From Leucobacter chromiireducens (lineage in GTDB: Bacteria > Actinomycetota > Actinomycetes > Actinomycetales > Microbacteriaceae), in NCBI RefSeq assembly GCF_003917135.1, contig NZ_RPDI01000022.1, positions 1-55,306 on the forward strand: 55,306 nucleotides of DNA. The letters run 5' to 3'. Both the position numbers and the translations under genes were made by a program. The notes under the pieces were generated by a model. That model was not told the origin of the DNA, did no database searches, and worked only from the letters and a program-made list of their open reading frames with translations. Position 1 is the stretch's first letter. Each line of letters begins with the position of its first letter. Below are positions 24,917 to 32,764 of this stretch, one piece after another.

Positions 24917-24970
24917 AGGATCGCTTCGCGGGACTGAGCACCGGGGCGACGGCAGTGACGCCGTCGCCCC
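24917..24970 (+). promoter_or_regulatory. Possible internal promoter and hairpin before the cyclase gene
   Basis: TAGGAT (24917-24922) is a fair -10 box. Downstream GGGGCGACGGC (24943-24953) pairs with GCCGTCGCCCC (24960-24970). With no T-run the hairpin is more likely an attenuator or mRNA-processing structure than a terminator. The cyclase gene starts at 25014 behind GAGGAGA. Confidence 0.35.
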
Positions 24971-25013
24971 GCCGGCCCGCGGCACCAGACATCTCACCGA
25001 GGAGAACACTGTC

Positions 25014-25787
25014 ATGACCACCACCGACCTCGCCGCGGCGCTCGCCGCAGGCCGCCTGCGTATCGTCGACCTCACGAACCAGCTGTCATCGTCAACGCCG
25101 ACGCTGCGCCTGCCCGACCCGTTCGCCAACCTGATCGATTTCAGCCTCGAAGAAGTAAGCCGCTTCAACGAGCCCGGCCCGTTCTGGATGCATCACAACA
25201 TTCACACCGGCGAACACATCGGCACCCACCTCGACGCCCCCGTGCACTGGATCAGCGGCCGCGAGGGGCGCGACGTCGCGAGCATCCCCCCGGAGCGCCT
25301 CATCGGCCCGGCCGTCGTGCTCGACTTCACCGAGCAGGTCGCGGCAGACCCCGACTACCTCGTGACCGTCGCAGACATCCAGGCGTGGGAGGCAGCGAAC
25401 GGCGCGCTGCCCGAGAACGGCTGGGTGCTCTTCCGCACCGGCTGGGATCGCTTCGCGGACAGCCAGGAGGCGTTCCTCAATGCGGACGAGACCGGATCGC
25501 ACACCCCGGGCATGACCGCGGAGACCGCGCTGTGGCTCGCCACCGAGACGAAGATCTCGGGGGTCGGGGTGGAGACCGTCGGCATCGACGCCGGCCGCGG
25601 GGCCGAACTCGATCCGCCGTTCCCGGCGCACTTCCACCTGCTCGGCAACGACAAGTACGGCATCACCTCGCTGCAGAATCTCGCCGAGCTGCCCACCACG
25701 GGTGCCGTGATCGTGGTCGCGCCGCTGCCGATCGTCGGCGGCGGTGGCAGCCCATCGCGCATCTACGCGTTCGTGGACGCCGCGTAG
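25014..25787 (+). CDS. Cyclase family metal-dependent hydrolase, isatin hydrolase / kynurenine formamidase-like
   Basis: 257 residues from the ATG at 25014, behind GAGGAGA. The metal-binding motif HIGTHLDAPVHW gives H68, H72, D74 and H78. The N-terminus RIVDLTNQLSSSTPTLRLP and the GWVLFRTGWDRF segment match the cyclase (DUF1234/KynB-like) fold. The family contains isatin hydrolase (isatin to isatinate), kynurenine formamidase and carbamate-type hydrolases. With an indole-monooxygenase-like operon facing it, isatin hydrolase is the best guess. Kynurenine formamidase, which also leads to anthranilate, is the main alternative. It lies 119 nt after the fusion enzyme. Confidence 0.82.
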   Translation: MTTTDLAAALAAGRLRIVDLTNQLSSSTPTLRLPDPFANLIDFSLEEVSRFNEPGPFWMHHNIHTGEHIGTHLDAPVHWISGREGRDVASIPPERLIGPAVVLDFTEQVAADPDYLVTVADIQAWEAANGALPENGWVLFRTGWDRFADSQEAFLNADETGSHTPGMTAETALWLATETKISGVGVETVGIDAGRGAELDPPFPAHFHLLGNDKYGITSLQNLAELPTTGAVIVVAPLPIVGGGGSPSRIYAFVDAA

Positions 25788-25804
25788 CGCGCCCCGCGCC
25801 CCGG

Positions 25805-25855
25805 GCGCAGCAATTTGGCCCCCGCGAGCAGCTCGCGGGGGCCAAATTGCTGCGC
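25805..25855. terminator. 24-bp perfect palindrome between converging operons
   Basis: Arms 25805-25828 and 25832-25855 are perfectly complementary around the 3-nt loop CAG. The arms contain CAGCAATTTGGCCCCCGCGA. It separates the cyclase gene from the convergent FAD oxidoreductase and reaches within 2 nt of that gene's stop. Bidirectional termination is the simplest role. Confidence 0.75.
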
Positions 25856-25856
25856 G

Positions 25857-27443
25857 CTAGCGGGTTTTCCCCGTGATGATGCGCTGCGCGACGAGGTGCC
25901 CGGAGCCGGCGCCGAGGCCCGGGCCTGGATGGGTCGCGGCACCGATGTGCCACACCCCGGCGACCGGGGTGCGGTGCCCGGCAGCCCCGGGGAATGGGCG
26001 CCAGCGGAGATTCTGATCGAGCTCAGCGGAGCCGGCGTACGGGTCGCCCGAGATCGCGTTCGGGTTCGCCGCGGTGAGATCGCTCGGGGCGATCACGTCG
26101 CTCGCGAGGACCGAGGACCGGGTGCCGGGCGCGAACTCCTCGAGCCGGTCGAGCACGCGCTCGACGTACGCCTCGCGGAGCCCGGCATCATCCCAGCCGC
26201 CGCGCACGTCGATGCGCTCCGCGGCGTCGCCCGCCGGCGCGAACGGCACCTCCTGCAGCTGCAGCCAGAGCGTCGCTTTGCCCTCGGGCGCGCGGCTCGG
26301 GTCGATGACGCTCTGCTGGCCGACCACGACGGTGGGTCGCGCGGGGAGCAGCCCGGCCTCCGCCTGCGCGCAGGCGATTCCCGTGCTGCCTGAGCCGTCG
26401 CTCAGGTGCACGAGCGGCACCTCGCGCAGTGCGGGATCCTCCCACTGGAGCGGCCGATCCAGCGCGAAGTGCAGCTGCATCGCTGCGCGGCCCGGCCGGT
26501 AGCTGGCGGCGCGCGCACGCTGCGCGGCGACCTCGGGCGCGCCCCGCAGCAGGTCTCCGTACAGGGCGCCGGGAGCGACGCTCGCGAGCACCGTGTCGGC
26601 GGCGATCGTGCCGGAGGAGGTGCGGACGCCGGTGACCTTGCCGTCGGCGACGATGATCTCCTCGGCCTCCTCGCCGGTGCGGATCTCCACGCCTGAGTCA
26701 CGCAGCAGCTGTTCGAACGCGGTGAGGAACGAGCCCACCCCGCCGGTGACGACGGGAAGCCCGAACTGATGCATCGCCGCGGCGAACACGGGGATCATCA
26801 TGCCGCCGGTCGCGTGATCCGGGCCGAGGCCCGAGTGCAGCCCCCACGGGGTCCACAGCGCGTCGACCTCCCAGCCGGTGAACGAGCGCCTGAGGTAGCT
26901 GCGCGCACTCGTGAGCGCGTCGCGCGCGAGCTCCTCGACGCCGGCGCTCTTGAGCGCGCGCAGCGCCTGCCAGCCCAGCCGGCCGAGGACGCGCGCCGAG
27001 CCCAGCTCGGCGCCGAGCGCCCCGAAGATGGTGGGCGCACGCGTGCCGAACTCGGCGAGCATGCTCAGGTACGCGTCCCGGTCGGCCGCGTGCGCGAAGC
27101 CGGCGGCGGTCCGCTCGGGATCCCGGTACGCGATCGTGGTGCGGCGCTCGCCCTGCACGGTGGCGGTGCTCGCGGTCACCGCGGTGTCGCTGTTGCTGTA
27201 CGCGAGCCCGCGCGCGGCGAGCTCGGCCCCGAGCTCGCCGTACGCCGCGCTCGACACGAAGAGCGGGTGCCATGAGGAGTAGGTGTCGTGGCGGAAACCG
27301 GGCAGCGTGCGCTGCGCATCGGCGGCGATGAAGCCGCCGATGCGGTCAGCGCGCTCCAGGAGCACGGTGTCGATCCCCGCGCGCGCGAGTTCCGCTGCGG
27401 CGACCATGCCGTTGATTCCGCTGCCAATGACAACCGCGCTCAT
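25857..27443 (-). CDS. Phytoene dehydrogenase-like FAD-dependent oxidoreductase
   Basis: 528 residues. The N-terminal MSAVVIGSGINGMVAAAELA and the LLERADRIGGFIAAD stretch form the FAD-binding fold. GVGSFLTAFEQLLRDSGVEIRTG in the middle and VWHIGAATHPGPGLGAGSGHLVA at the C-terminus are typical of the CrtI/NAD(P)-FAD oxidoreductase family. Its start overlaps the flavin reductase stop by 4 nt, so it is the last gene of the SDR-monooxygenase operon. Carotenoid genes are absent, so a role in oxidising a hydroxylated indoline or similar intermediate is my inference. The reaction is unknown. Confidence 0.83.
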   Translation of the reverse strand: MSAVVIGSGINGMVAAAELARAGIDTVLLERADRIGGFIAADAQRTLPGFRHDTYSSWHPLFVSSAAYGELGAELAARGLAYSNSDTAVTASTATVQGERRTTIAYRDPERTAAGFAHAADRDAYLSMLAEFGTRAPTIFGALGAELGSARVLGRLGWQALRALKSAGVEELARDALTSARSYLRRSFTGWEVDALWTPWGLHSGLGPDHATGGMMIPVFAAAMHQFGLPVVTGGVGSFLTAFEQLLRDSGVEIRTGEEAEEIIVADGKVTGVRTSSGTIAADTVLASVAPGALYGDLLRGAPEVAAQRARAASYRPGRAAMQLHFALDRPLQWEDPALREVPLVHLSDGSGSTGIACAQAEAGLLPARPTVVVGQQSVIDPSRAPEGKATLWLQLQEVPFAPAGDAAERIDVRGGWDDAGLREAYVERVLDRLEEFAPGTRSSVLASDVIAPSDLTAANPNAISGDPYAGSAELDQNLRWRPFPGAAGHRTPVAGVWHIGAATHPGPGLGAGSGHLVAQRIITGKTR

Positions 27444-27955
27444 GAAGCCTCCGTGCTCTGGGTGGTGGTGTCATGATAGCTGCCGCCGTGGAACACGAGC
27501 GGGGCCGCGGCGGCGTGTGCGTACTGCCTGATCTGGCCGATATAGATGACGTGATCACCGGCCTCGTGGCGCGCCACCGTCTCGCACTCGAACGTCGCGA
27601 GCGTACCCTCGAGCACGGGCAGCCCGGCGAGCCCCTCGCGGAGCGCAACCCCGTCGAACTTGTCGGACGCGCCGGTGGCGAACTGGCGCGAGAGGTGCTG
27701 CTGATCGTTCGCGAGCACGTTGATCGCGAAGTGGGACGCGGTCTCGAACGCCGGCAGGCTGCGCAGGTGCCTGCCCGGGCACCACAGCACGAGCGGAGGG
27801 TCCATGGAGAGCGAGGTGAACGAGTTGGCGGTCACCCCGATCCGTTCGCCGTCGGGGGTGACCGTGGTGACCACGGTCACCCCCGTGGCGAACTGGCCGA
27901 ACGCGCTCCGGAGATCTCGCGGATCGAACGCGTCGGAATCAACGATGGTGTTCAT
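27440..27955 (-). CDS. Flavin reductase (partner of the styrene/indole-type monooxygenase)
   Basis: 171 residues from the ATG at 27955, which has GAGGGGG upstream. An in-frame ATG at 28003 would add 16 residues but lacks a clear ribosome binding site. LRSAFGQFATGVTVVTTVTP, then GVTANSFTSLSMDPPLVLWCP and FAINVLANDQQHLSRQFA are the classical HpaC/StyB-type split-barrel motifs. It supplies reduced FAD to the upstream monooxygenase. Position between monooxygenase and FAD oxidoreductase, with overlap to the latter, shows co-transcription. Confidence 0.9.
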   Translation of the reverse strand: MNTIVDSDAFDPRDLRSAFGQFATGVTVVTTVTPDGERIGVTANSFTSLSMDPPLVLWCPGRHLRSLPAFETASHFAINVLANDQQHLSRQFATGASDKFDGVALREGLAGLPVLEGTLATFECETVARHEAGDHVIYIGQIRQYAHAAAAPLVFHGGSYHDTTTQSTEAS

Positions 27956-28018
27956 TGCGGCCCCCTCGGTGCGGACGGACGCTGCGGTCTGTGTGAGTGA
28001 CATGGTGGATCCGATCGT

Positions 28019-29278
28019 TCAGGCCGCTGCCGCGGCCGTGGCCTCGGCGCGCTGGGCAACCTCCGCGAGGTAGCGCTCCGCGCCGTCCGGGGTGAGGAAG
28101 TAATCGCCGAAATCCACCGGGTCGGTGAAGCCGTTTGCGAAGCGGTGCGCGATCTCGGGGTACTCCGCGCCGGCCGCGAGCAGCTGCAGCACGTGCGGCG
28201 GCGGCGGGGCGAGCAGCGCGTTCGTCCAGTCCGCGACGGGCTTGATGCGCGCCCAGTAGCGCTCGAACGCGTTCTGCTGGAACGCCCGGTCGTACGGCAG
28301 CCCCTCGTGGTCGAGGATCGCGTCGAGGTAGCTCTGCGCGCACTTCGACGCGTTGTTGGAGCCCTGGCCGGTGATCGGGTCGTTGAGCACCACGACGTCG
28401 GCCATGCCGAGCACGGTGCGGCCCGAGGGGAGCTGCATGACCGGGTGGCGCACGGTGGGGGCGAAGCGGCCCTGCAGCACGCCGAGCTCGTCGGTGAGCT
28501 GCACGTCGCCGGCGCGCTCGGCCTCCCACGGCAGGTACTCGCGCAGGAAGTCGAGCGAGGCGTCGAGGTGCTGCTCGGGCGTGAGGCCCTGCCAGCGATC
28601 GAGCGGACCGCCAGGAACGCCCTCGAACACGAAGATGTGGCAGTCGCCGCCGATCGTCGCGGCGGGGAACACGAAGAACTCGCCGACCCCCGGCACGAGA
28701 TTGAAGCTCACGCGCGAGAAGTCGGGCGACGGGGCGAAGCCGGTGACGTAGGTGAGCGCGAGGGCGCGCTGCGGCTCCGCGTACGTGCTGCGCTGGGCGT
28801 CCCGCTCGAACGCGCGTGCGATCTCACCCTTGCCCGCTGCGACGATCACGAGCTCCGATTCGAGCGAGTAGCGTTCGAGCGCGGCGATGTCCGCCTGCTC
28901 GTACACGACCTCGCCGCCGTTCTGCGCGAACAGCTCGATGAGGGCGGGGAACTTGATCCGCTGATCGATCGCGTACGCGGGGGAGTCCAGTTGCCCGGCC
29001 CAGCTGAACAGCTGCTCTCCCGGCTGCTCCGGGTGGGGAACGGTGAACCCGATGCCCTCGACGGGTGGCGCGTCCGGCCACAGGTCGACGCCGACGGCGC
29101 GCTCGTACTCCAGCGCCTTCGAGAACATGCACTGGCTGGAGGCGACGCGGCCGGCGCGAATCTCCTCGGGCGTGCGGTCCGAGATGAGGCGAACGTGGTA
29201 GCCGTGCATCAGCAGGCCGAGGCCGAGCTGGATACCGGACTGGCCGGCACCGACGATGGTGATGTGTCGTTGGGACAT
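28019..29278 (-). CDS. Styrene/indole monooxygenase (StyA/IifC-like)
   Basis: 419 residues, the normal length for StyA-type group E monooxygenases. The ATG at 29278 gives MSQRHITIVGAGQSGIQLGL with the FAD motif GAGQSG at 10-15. VRLISDRTPEEIRAGRVASSQCMFSKAL is the stretch after it, and the C-terminus has VLNDPITGQGSNNASK. Such enzymes epoxidise styrene or the C2-C3 bond of indole using reduced FAD from a separate reductase, which is the next gene. The SDR upstream and AraC-type divergent regulator reproduce much of the iif indole operon of Acinetobacter, so indole or a derivative is the likely substrate. Confidence 0.9.
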   Translation of the reverse strand: MSQRHITIVGAGQSGIQLGLGLLMHGYHVRLISDRTPEEIRAGRVASSQCMFSKALEYERAVGVDLWPDAPPVEGIGFTVPHPEQPGEQLFSWAGQLDSPAYAIDQRIKFPALIELFAQNGGEVVYEQADIAALERYSLESELVIVAAGKGEIARAFERDAQRSTYAEPQRALALTYVTGFAPSPDFSRVSFNLVPGVGEFFVFPAATIGGDCHIFVFEGVPGGPLDRWQGLTPEQHLDASLDFLREYLPWEAERAGDVQLTDELGVLQGRFAPTVRHPVMQLPSGRTVLGMADVVVLNDPITGQGSNNASKCAQSYLDAILDHEGLPYDRAFQQNAFERYWARIKPVADWTNALLAPPPPHVLQLLAAGAEYPEIAHRFANGFTDPVDFGDYFLTPDGAERYLAEVAQRAEATAAAAA

Positions 29279-29346
29279 GAGGAGCCTTTCTGAATGGTGC
29301 TGCGTGTGCCTGGTGCTCGCGCGCGTGCGCGCGAGAGGAGAATGCG

Positions 29347-30138
29347 TCAGGGGGCGAGGAGCGGGATTGCTGGATCGCGCTGCTCGGGCCCGAGGGCGGC
29401 GTAGCCACCGTCCGCCGCGTAGTCCGCGCCGGTGACGAAGCTGGCCGCGTCCGAGGCGAGGAAGGAGACCACGCGGCCGACCTCCTCCGGCCGGCCGAGG
29501 CGTCCGAGCATGTGGAAGCTCGCGGCCACCCGGTCGGCGTGCTCGAGGTCGCCGCCGGAGACCTCCTCGATGACGTTCGACCAGGTCCAGCCCGGGCTCA
29601 CGGAGTTGACCCGGATCCCGTCTGGCGCGTAGTCGAGCGCCTGGAGCCGGGTGAGCTGCACGATCGCGGCCTTGCTCACCGGGTACACCCACCGCCCGGT
29701 CTGCGCGACCGACGAGGAGATCGAGCTGAAGTTGATGACGGCGCCCGCGCCGCTGCGCGCGAGGTGCGGGCGGGCGATCTCGGCGAGCCGCGCGCCGCTC
29801 ACCACGTTGATGTTCAGTCCGGTGAGCCAGTCGGCCCGCGCGGTCTCCGCGCCGTTGTCGAGGTAGCTCGCGGCCAGGTTGACGAGCACGTCGAGTCTGC
29901 CGTGACGCTCGATGATGCCGTCGACGAGTGCGGTGAGCTCGGCGTCGTCGGTGATGTCGCAGCGCTGCGCGTCGAAGCCCTCCGGCAGGGCCGCGAGCCC
30001 GGCCTCGTCGACGTCGGCGATGACCACCGCCGCGCCGTCCGCGCGGAGCACCTCGGCGACGCCTCGACCGATTTTCGTCGCGCCGCCGGTCACGAGTGCG
30101 ACGCGGTCGGCAAGCGGGAGTGATCCGCGATGAGGCAT
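29347..30138 (-). CDS. Short-chain dehydrogenase/reductase (IifB-like position)
   Basis: 263 residues from the ATG at 30138, behind CAGGAGA; upstream in-frame ATGs lack such a site. The cofactor loop is TGGATKIGRG (17-26), the NAA-type motif reads NLAAS near 88, and the catalytic triad is Ser139, Tyr152 and Lys156 (YPVSK). Asp42-type residues after the second strand suggest NAD(H). First gene of the operon, so it probably oxidises or reduces the dihydroxyindoline formed by the monooxygenase, as IifB does. The assignment to that substrate is inference. Confidence 0.88.
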   Translation of the reverse strand: MPHRGSLPLADRVALVTGGATKIGRGVAEVLRADGAAVVIADVDEAGLAALPEGFDAQRCDITDDAELTALVDGIIERHGRLDVLVNLAASYLDNGAETARADWLTGLNINVVSGARLAEIARPHLARSGAGAVINFSSISSSVAQTGRWVYPVSKAAIVQLTRLQALDYAPDGIRVNSVSPGWTWSNVIEEVSGGDLEHADRVAASFHMLGRLGRPEEVGRVVSFLASDAASFVTGADYAADGGYAALGPEQRDPAIPLLAP

Positions 30139-30170
30139 GGCAAATCTCCTGTTCTTCATTGAACGAGTGT

Positions 30171-30184
30171 GGGTATGCTTACCC
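30171..30184. promoter_or_regulatory. Palindrome in the divergent SDR/AraC promoter region
   Basis: GGGTATGCTTACCC has 5-bp perfect arms around TGCT, 33 nt upstream of the SDR start. It is a candidate operator for the divergent AraC-type regulator. The rest of 30139-30278 contains an inverted word CGTAGAACG but no confident promoter. Confidence 0.4.
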
Positions 30185-30278
30185 TCAATCAAACGCGCGG
30201 GGGATCGGCGGGACTATCCAAAATGCGCCGACCCTATCCGTTTGACGTAGAACGTCGCCGTGGACGGAGGGACCGGGT

Positions 30279-31292
30279 ATGTCGTTGCGCGTCCGGGAGT
30301 TGCTCCCGCGTCCCGATGAGCTGCTGACGTCGCGAGCGACCACGCGCGCGGCAGCGGTGGACGAGGCGCACCACACGATCTCCCAGCTCTTCTGCGAGCA
30401 CGGGCTCGCCCCGCTCGAGTCGCGCGAGGTGCGGATGACGCTCCGCTCGGCGCACGACGGCGGCACCGGGATCGACGTGCTCGACTACGGCGAGGCCGTG
30501 CGCATCAGCGTGCCGAATGGGCTCCAGGACTTTCACCTCGTGCAGATCCCGCTGCGCGGCCGCGCGACGATGGAGGTGGGAAACGCGCTCGTGCACTCCT
30601 CGCCGAGCGTTGCGACCGTCCCGCCGCGTGACCGCGCGTTCGCGATGCGCTGGAACGCCGGGGTGCCGACCCTGATCTTCTATGCTGAGCGCGAGCGCCT
30701 GCGCGAGGTCGCGCGCTCCATGTACGGGGTCGACGACGCCCGGCTGACGCTCGGCCTGCACATGCAGCTGGACTCCCCGGCGGGGCACGACTTTCTCCGC
30801 GCGCTCCTCGAGCATCACGGGCAGCTGGAGCGCCCGGCCGCCGACGGCGCGTACGTGCGCCGGCTCTCCGCCGAGCTGCTCCTCGCGCGCTTCCTCGGCG
30901 CGGTCGAGAACTCCGTGAGCCGCGCGCTCGGGGTGTGGTCGAGCGCCGCGCCCGTGCGGGTCACGCCGGGCGACGCGCTGGTGCGCCGCTTCGAGGAGGA
31001 GATCGAGAGCGGGGTCGCGAACGGCGCGACCGTGCTCGACATCGCCGCCACCCTCGGCGTGCCGCTGCGCACCCTGCAGTCGCACGTGCGCGCGGTGCGC
31101 GGCACGACACCGTCCGCACTGCTCCGCGACGCGCAGCTCCGGCACGCGCGCGTGCTCCTGACCGGCGCCGATCCGCTGCGCGACACCGTGACGAGCATTG
31201 CCCTGCGCGCCGGGTTCACGCATCTCGGCCGGTTCGCAGCCGAGTACCGGCGGCGGTTTGGTGAGTCGCCGACCGACACCCTGCGGCGCTAG
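30279..31292 (+). CDS. AraC family regulator, probable activator of the indole-type operon
   Basis: 337 residues, preceded by GGAGGGA. The N-terminal AraC-binding-like-2 domain includes VLDYGEAVRISVPNGLQDFHLVQIPLRGR, split around residue 75. The C-terminal double HTH includes ATVLDIAATLGVPLRTLQSHV and VTSIALRAGFTHLGRFAAEYRRRFGESP. It is divergent from the SDR-monooxygenase operon, as IifR is in the iif indole operon. The sensor domain type is typical of activators responding to aromatic compounds. Confidence 0.9.
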   Translation: MSLRVRELLPRPDELLTSRATTRAAAVDEAHHTISQLFCEHGLAPLESREVRMTLRSAHDGGTGIDVLDYGEAVRISVPNGLQDFHLVQIPLRGRATMEVGNALVHSSPSVATVPPRDRAFAMRWNAGVPTLIFYAERERLREVARSMYGVDDARLTLGLHMQLDSPAGHDFLRALLEHHGQLERPAADGAYVRRLSAELLLARFLGAVENSVSRALGVWSSAAPVRVTPGDALVRRFEEEIESGVANGATVLDIAATLGVPLRTLQSHVRAVRGTTPSALLRDAQLRHARVLLTGADPLRDTVTSIALRAGFTHLGRFAAEYRRRFGESPTDTLRR

Positions 31293-31295
31293 ACT
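31290..31295 (+). promoter_or_regulatory. -10 box for the IclR gene
   Basis: TAGACT overlaps the stop codon of the AraC gene and lies 10 nt before the IclR start at 31306. Transcription would begin within 4 nt of the ATG, making a near-leaderless mRNA. No ribosome binding site is visible. Confidence 0.4.
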
Positions 31296-31305
31296 CGCGC
31301 TCACT

Positions 31306-32079
31306 ATGGCCGGCACCCTGCACTCCGTCGCGAACGCGCTCGACATCCTGCTCCTGCTCCGCGCGCGGGGGCCGCTCCGGCTGTCCGAGATCGCCGCGGA
31401 GCTGGGGGTGGGCACCTCGACTGCCCACCGCCTCGTGGCGACGCTGCGCGATCGGCGGTTCGTGCGGCAGGAAACGGGCGGCAAGCGGTACGAGCTCGGC
31501 AGCGCGATGCTGTTCACGTCGAGCGTCTCGGCGATCGAGCACTGTGTGGCGGTGAGCGAGCCGGTGATGCAGGAGCTCCGGCGCAGCACCGAGGAGACCG
31601 TGCACCTCACGGTGCTGCGCGGCGCGGTGTGCCTCTTCGCCGCGTCGGTGGAGTCGCAGCGGCAGGTGCGCGTGACCAGCAGGGTGGGGCAGGGGCCGCC
31701 GGCGCACACCGCGGCCGGCGGCAAGGTGCTGCTCGCCGCGCTCGACGCCGAGCGGCTCGATGAGCTGTTCCTCGCCGGGCCGCTCACCCGGGTGACGCCG
31801 CACTCGGTCACGGATCCCGAGCTGCTCAGGCGTGAGCTCGCCGCGGTCGCTGAGCGCGGCTACGCGCGAAACCTCGGGGAGTCGGAGGCGGACATGTACG
31901 CGCTCGCGGTTCCAGTGCATCGGCCGAGCGGCGAGGTGGCCTGCAGCCTCACCGTCGCGGCGCCGCTGTCGCGCATGGCGCTCAGCGCCGACCGGGAGCA
32001 GCTGAGTGCGCGCGAGCGTGAGCTTCTTGTCCAGCTCACCGCGGCCGCGACGCGGATCGGCTCGATGCTCGCGTTCTAG
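31306..32079 (+). CDS. IclR family transcriptional regulator
   Basis: 257 residues from the ATG at 31306; an open frame extending 36 codons upstream overlaps the AraC gene and reads as its shadow. The winged HTH is SVANALDILLLLRARGPLRL, SEIAAELGVGTSTAHRLVATL. The effector domain has VTSRVGQGPPAHTAAGGKVLLAAL and GYARNLGESEADMYALAVPV. IclR proteins regulate aromatic and carboxylate catabolism. It sits between the AraC gene and the cupin gene, so it may regulate either side. Confidence 0.92.
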   Translation: MAGTLHSVANALDILLLLRARGPLRLSEIAAELGVGTSTAHRLVATLRDRRFVRQETGGKRYELGSAMLFTSSVSAIEHCVAVSEPVMQELRRSTEETVHLTVLRGAVCLFAASVESQRQVRVTSRVGQGPPAHTAAGGKVLLAALDAERLDELFLAGPLTRVTPHSVTDPELLRRELAAVAERGYARNLGESEADMYALAVPVHRPSGEVACSLTVAAPLSRMALSADREQLSARERELLVQLTAAATRIGSMLAF

Positions 32080-32195
32080 TTTCCCGCTATGAGGAATTTC
32101 TGAGTGCCGTTTCCAATCAGAGGTAGCGTGAGAGCACCTCCCCAGCAACGGGCCGCACCGGAGCCGCCCGTGGGAGGCGAGCGAAAGGACGCATC

Positions 32196-32645
32196 ATGGC
32201 TGACGCACTCGACCCTCTCGGTCGTCCGTTCAAGCGCATCAGCGTGCAGCGAAAGAACGAGCTGCCACTGGCACCAGGCCAAACCGCGAAGGCGAAGCGG
32301 TACTCGGGGGTCGCGGTGGAGAACACCGACGTGGTCGGGCTGTGGTTCGGCCGCGTGCACACCGGAGTCGGCGAGCACTCCGACCCCCACCACCACGGCG
32401 AGGCCGAGACCGGCGGCTTCGTGCTCCAGGGACGCGGCTACATCCGCTACGGCGAGCGATACGACGAGATCACCTACTTCGAGGAGGGGGACTTCGTCTA
32501 CGTTCCCCCGTTCGTGCCGCACATCGAGGGCAACGCGAGCCGCTCGGAGGAGCTGATCTGGCTGACCACGCGGAACCCCGACAACATCGTGGTGAACCTC
32601 ACCGATCAGGACGTTTCCGATCTTGAGATCGACTACCGCGACTAA
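32196..32645 (+). CDS. Cupin domain-containing protein
   Basis: 149 residues, preceded by GCGAAAGG. One cupin barrel: motif 1 HSDPHHHGEAETGGFVLQG provides three His and a Glu for a metal, and motif 2 EEGDFVYVPPFVPHIEGNA provides the last His. Small cupins of this type are dioxygenases, isomerases or binding proteins. It closes the island, 116 nt after the IclR gene on the same strand. A ring-modifying or ligand-binding role is possible, but nothing in the sequence fixes it. Confidence 0.85.
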   Translation: MADALDPLGRPFKRISVQRKNELPLAPGQTAKAKRYSGVAVENTDVVGLWFGRVHTGVGEHSDPHHHGEAETGGFVLQGRGYIRYGERYDEITYFEEGDFVYVPPFVPHIEGNASRSEELIWLTTRNPDNIVVNLTDQDVSDLEIDYRD

Positions 32646-32752
32646 GCGCGAGCGCCGAGCGCCGGTCACGGGAGCATCCCGCGGCCGGCGCTTTCTGTGC
32701 GGGAGCCTGACGCTTTCGCGGCGATCCCTGTCCGGTTCCGGGATTGGTTCGC

Positions 32753-32758
32753 TAGGAT
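32753..32758 (+). promoter_or_regulatory. -10 box of a leaderless promoter for the 94-residue protein
   Basis: TAGGAT followed by exactly 6 nt (CATGGC) and the ATG at 32765. No ribosome binding site is present, which supports a leaderless mRNA starting on the A of the start codon. Confidence 0.5.
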
Positions 32759-32764
32759 CATGGC

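Noticed and set aside
28019-29692. Extended N-terminus of the StyA-like protein
   Set aside because: The first 138 codons lie over the intergenic region and SDR gene and show no homology; the ATG at 29278 begins the FAD-binding strand.
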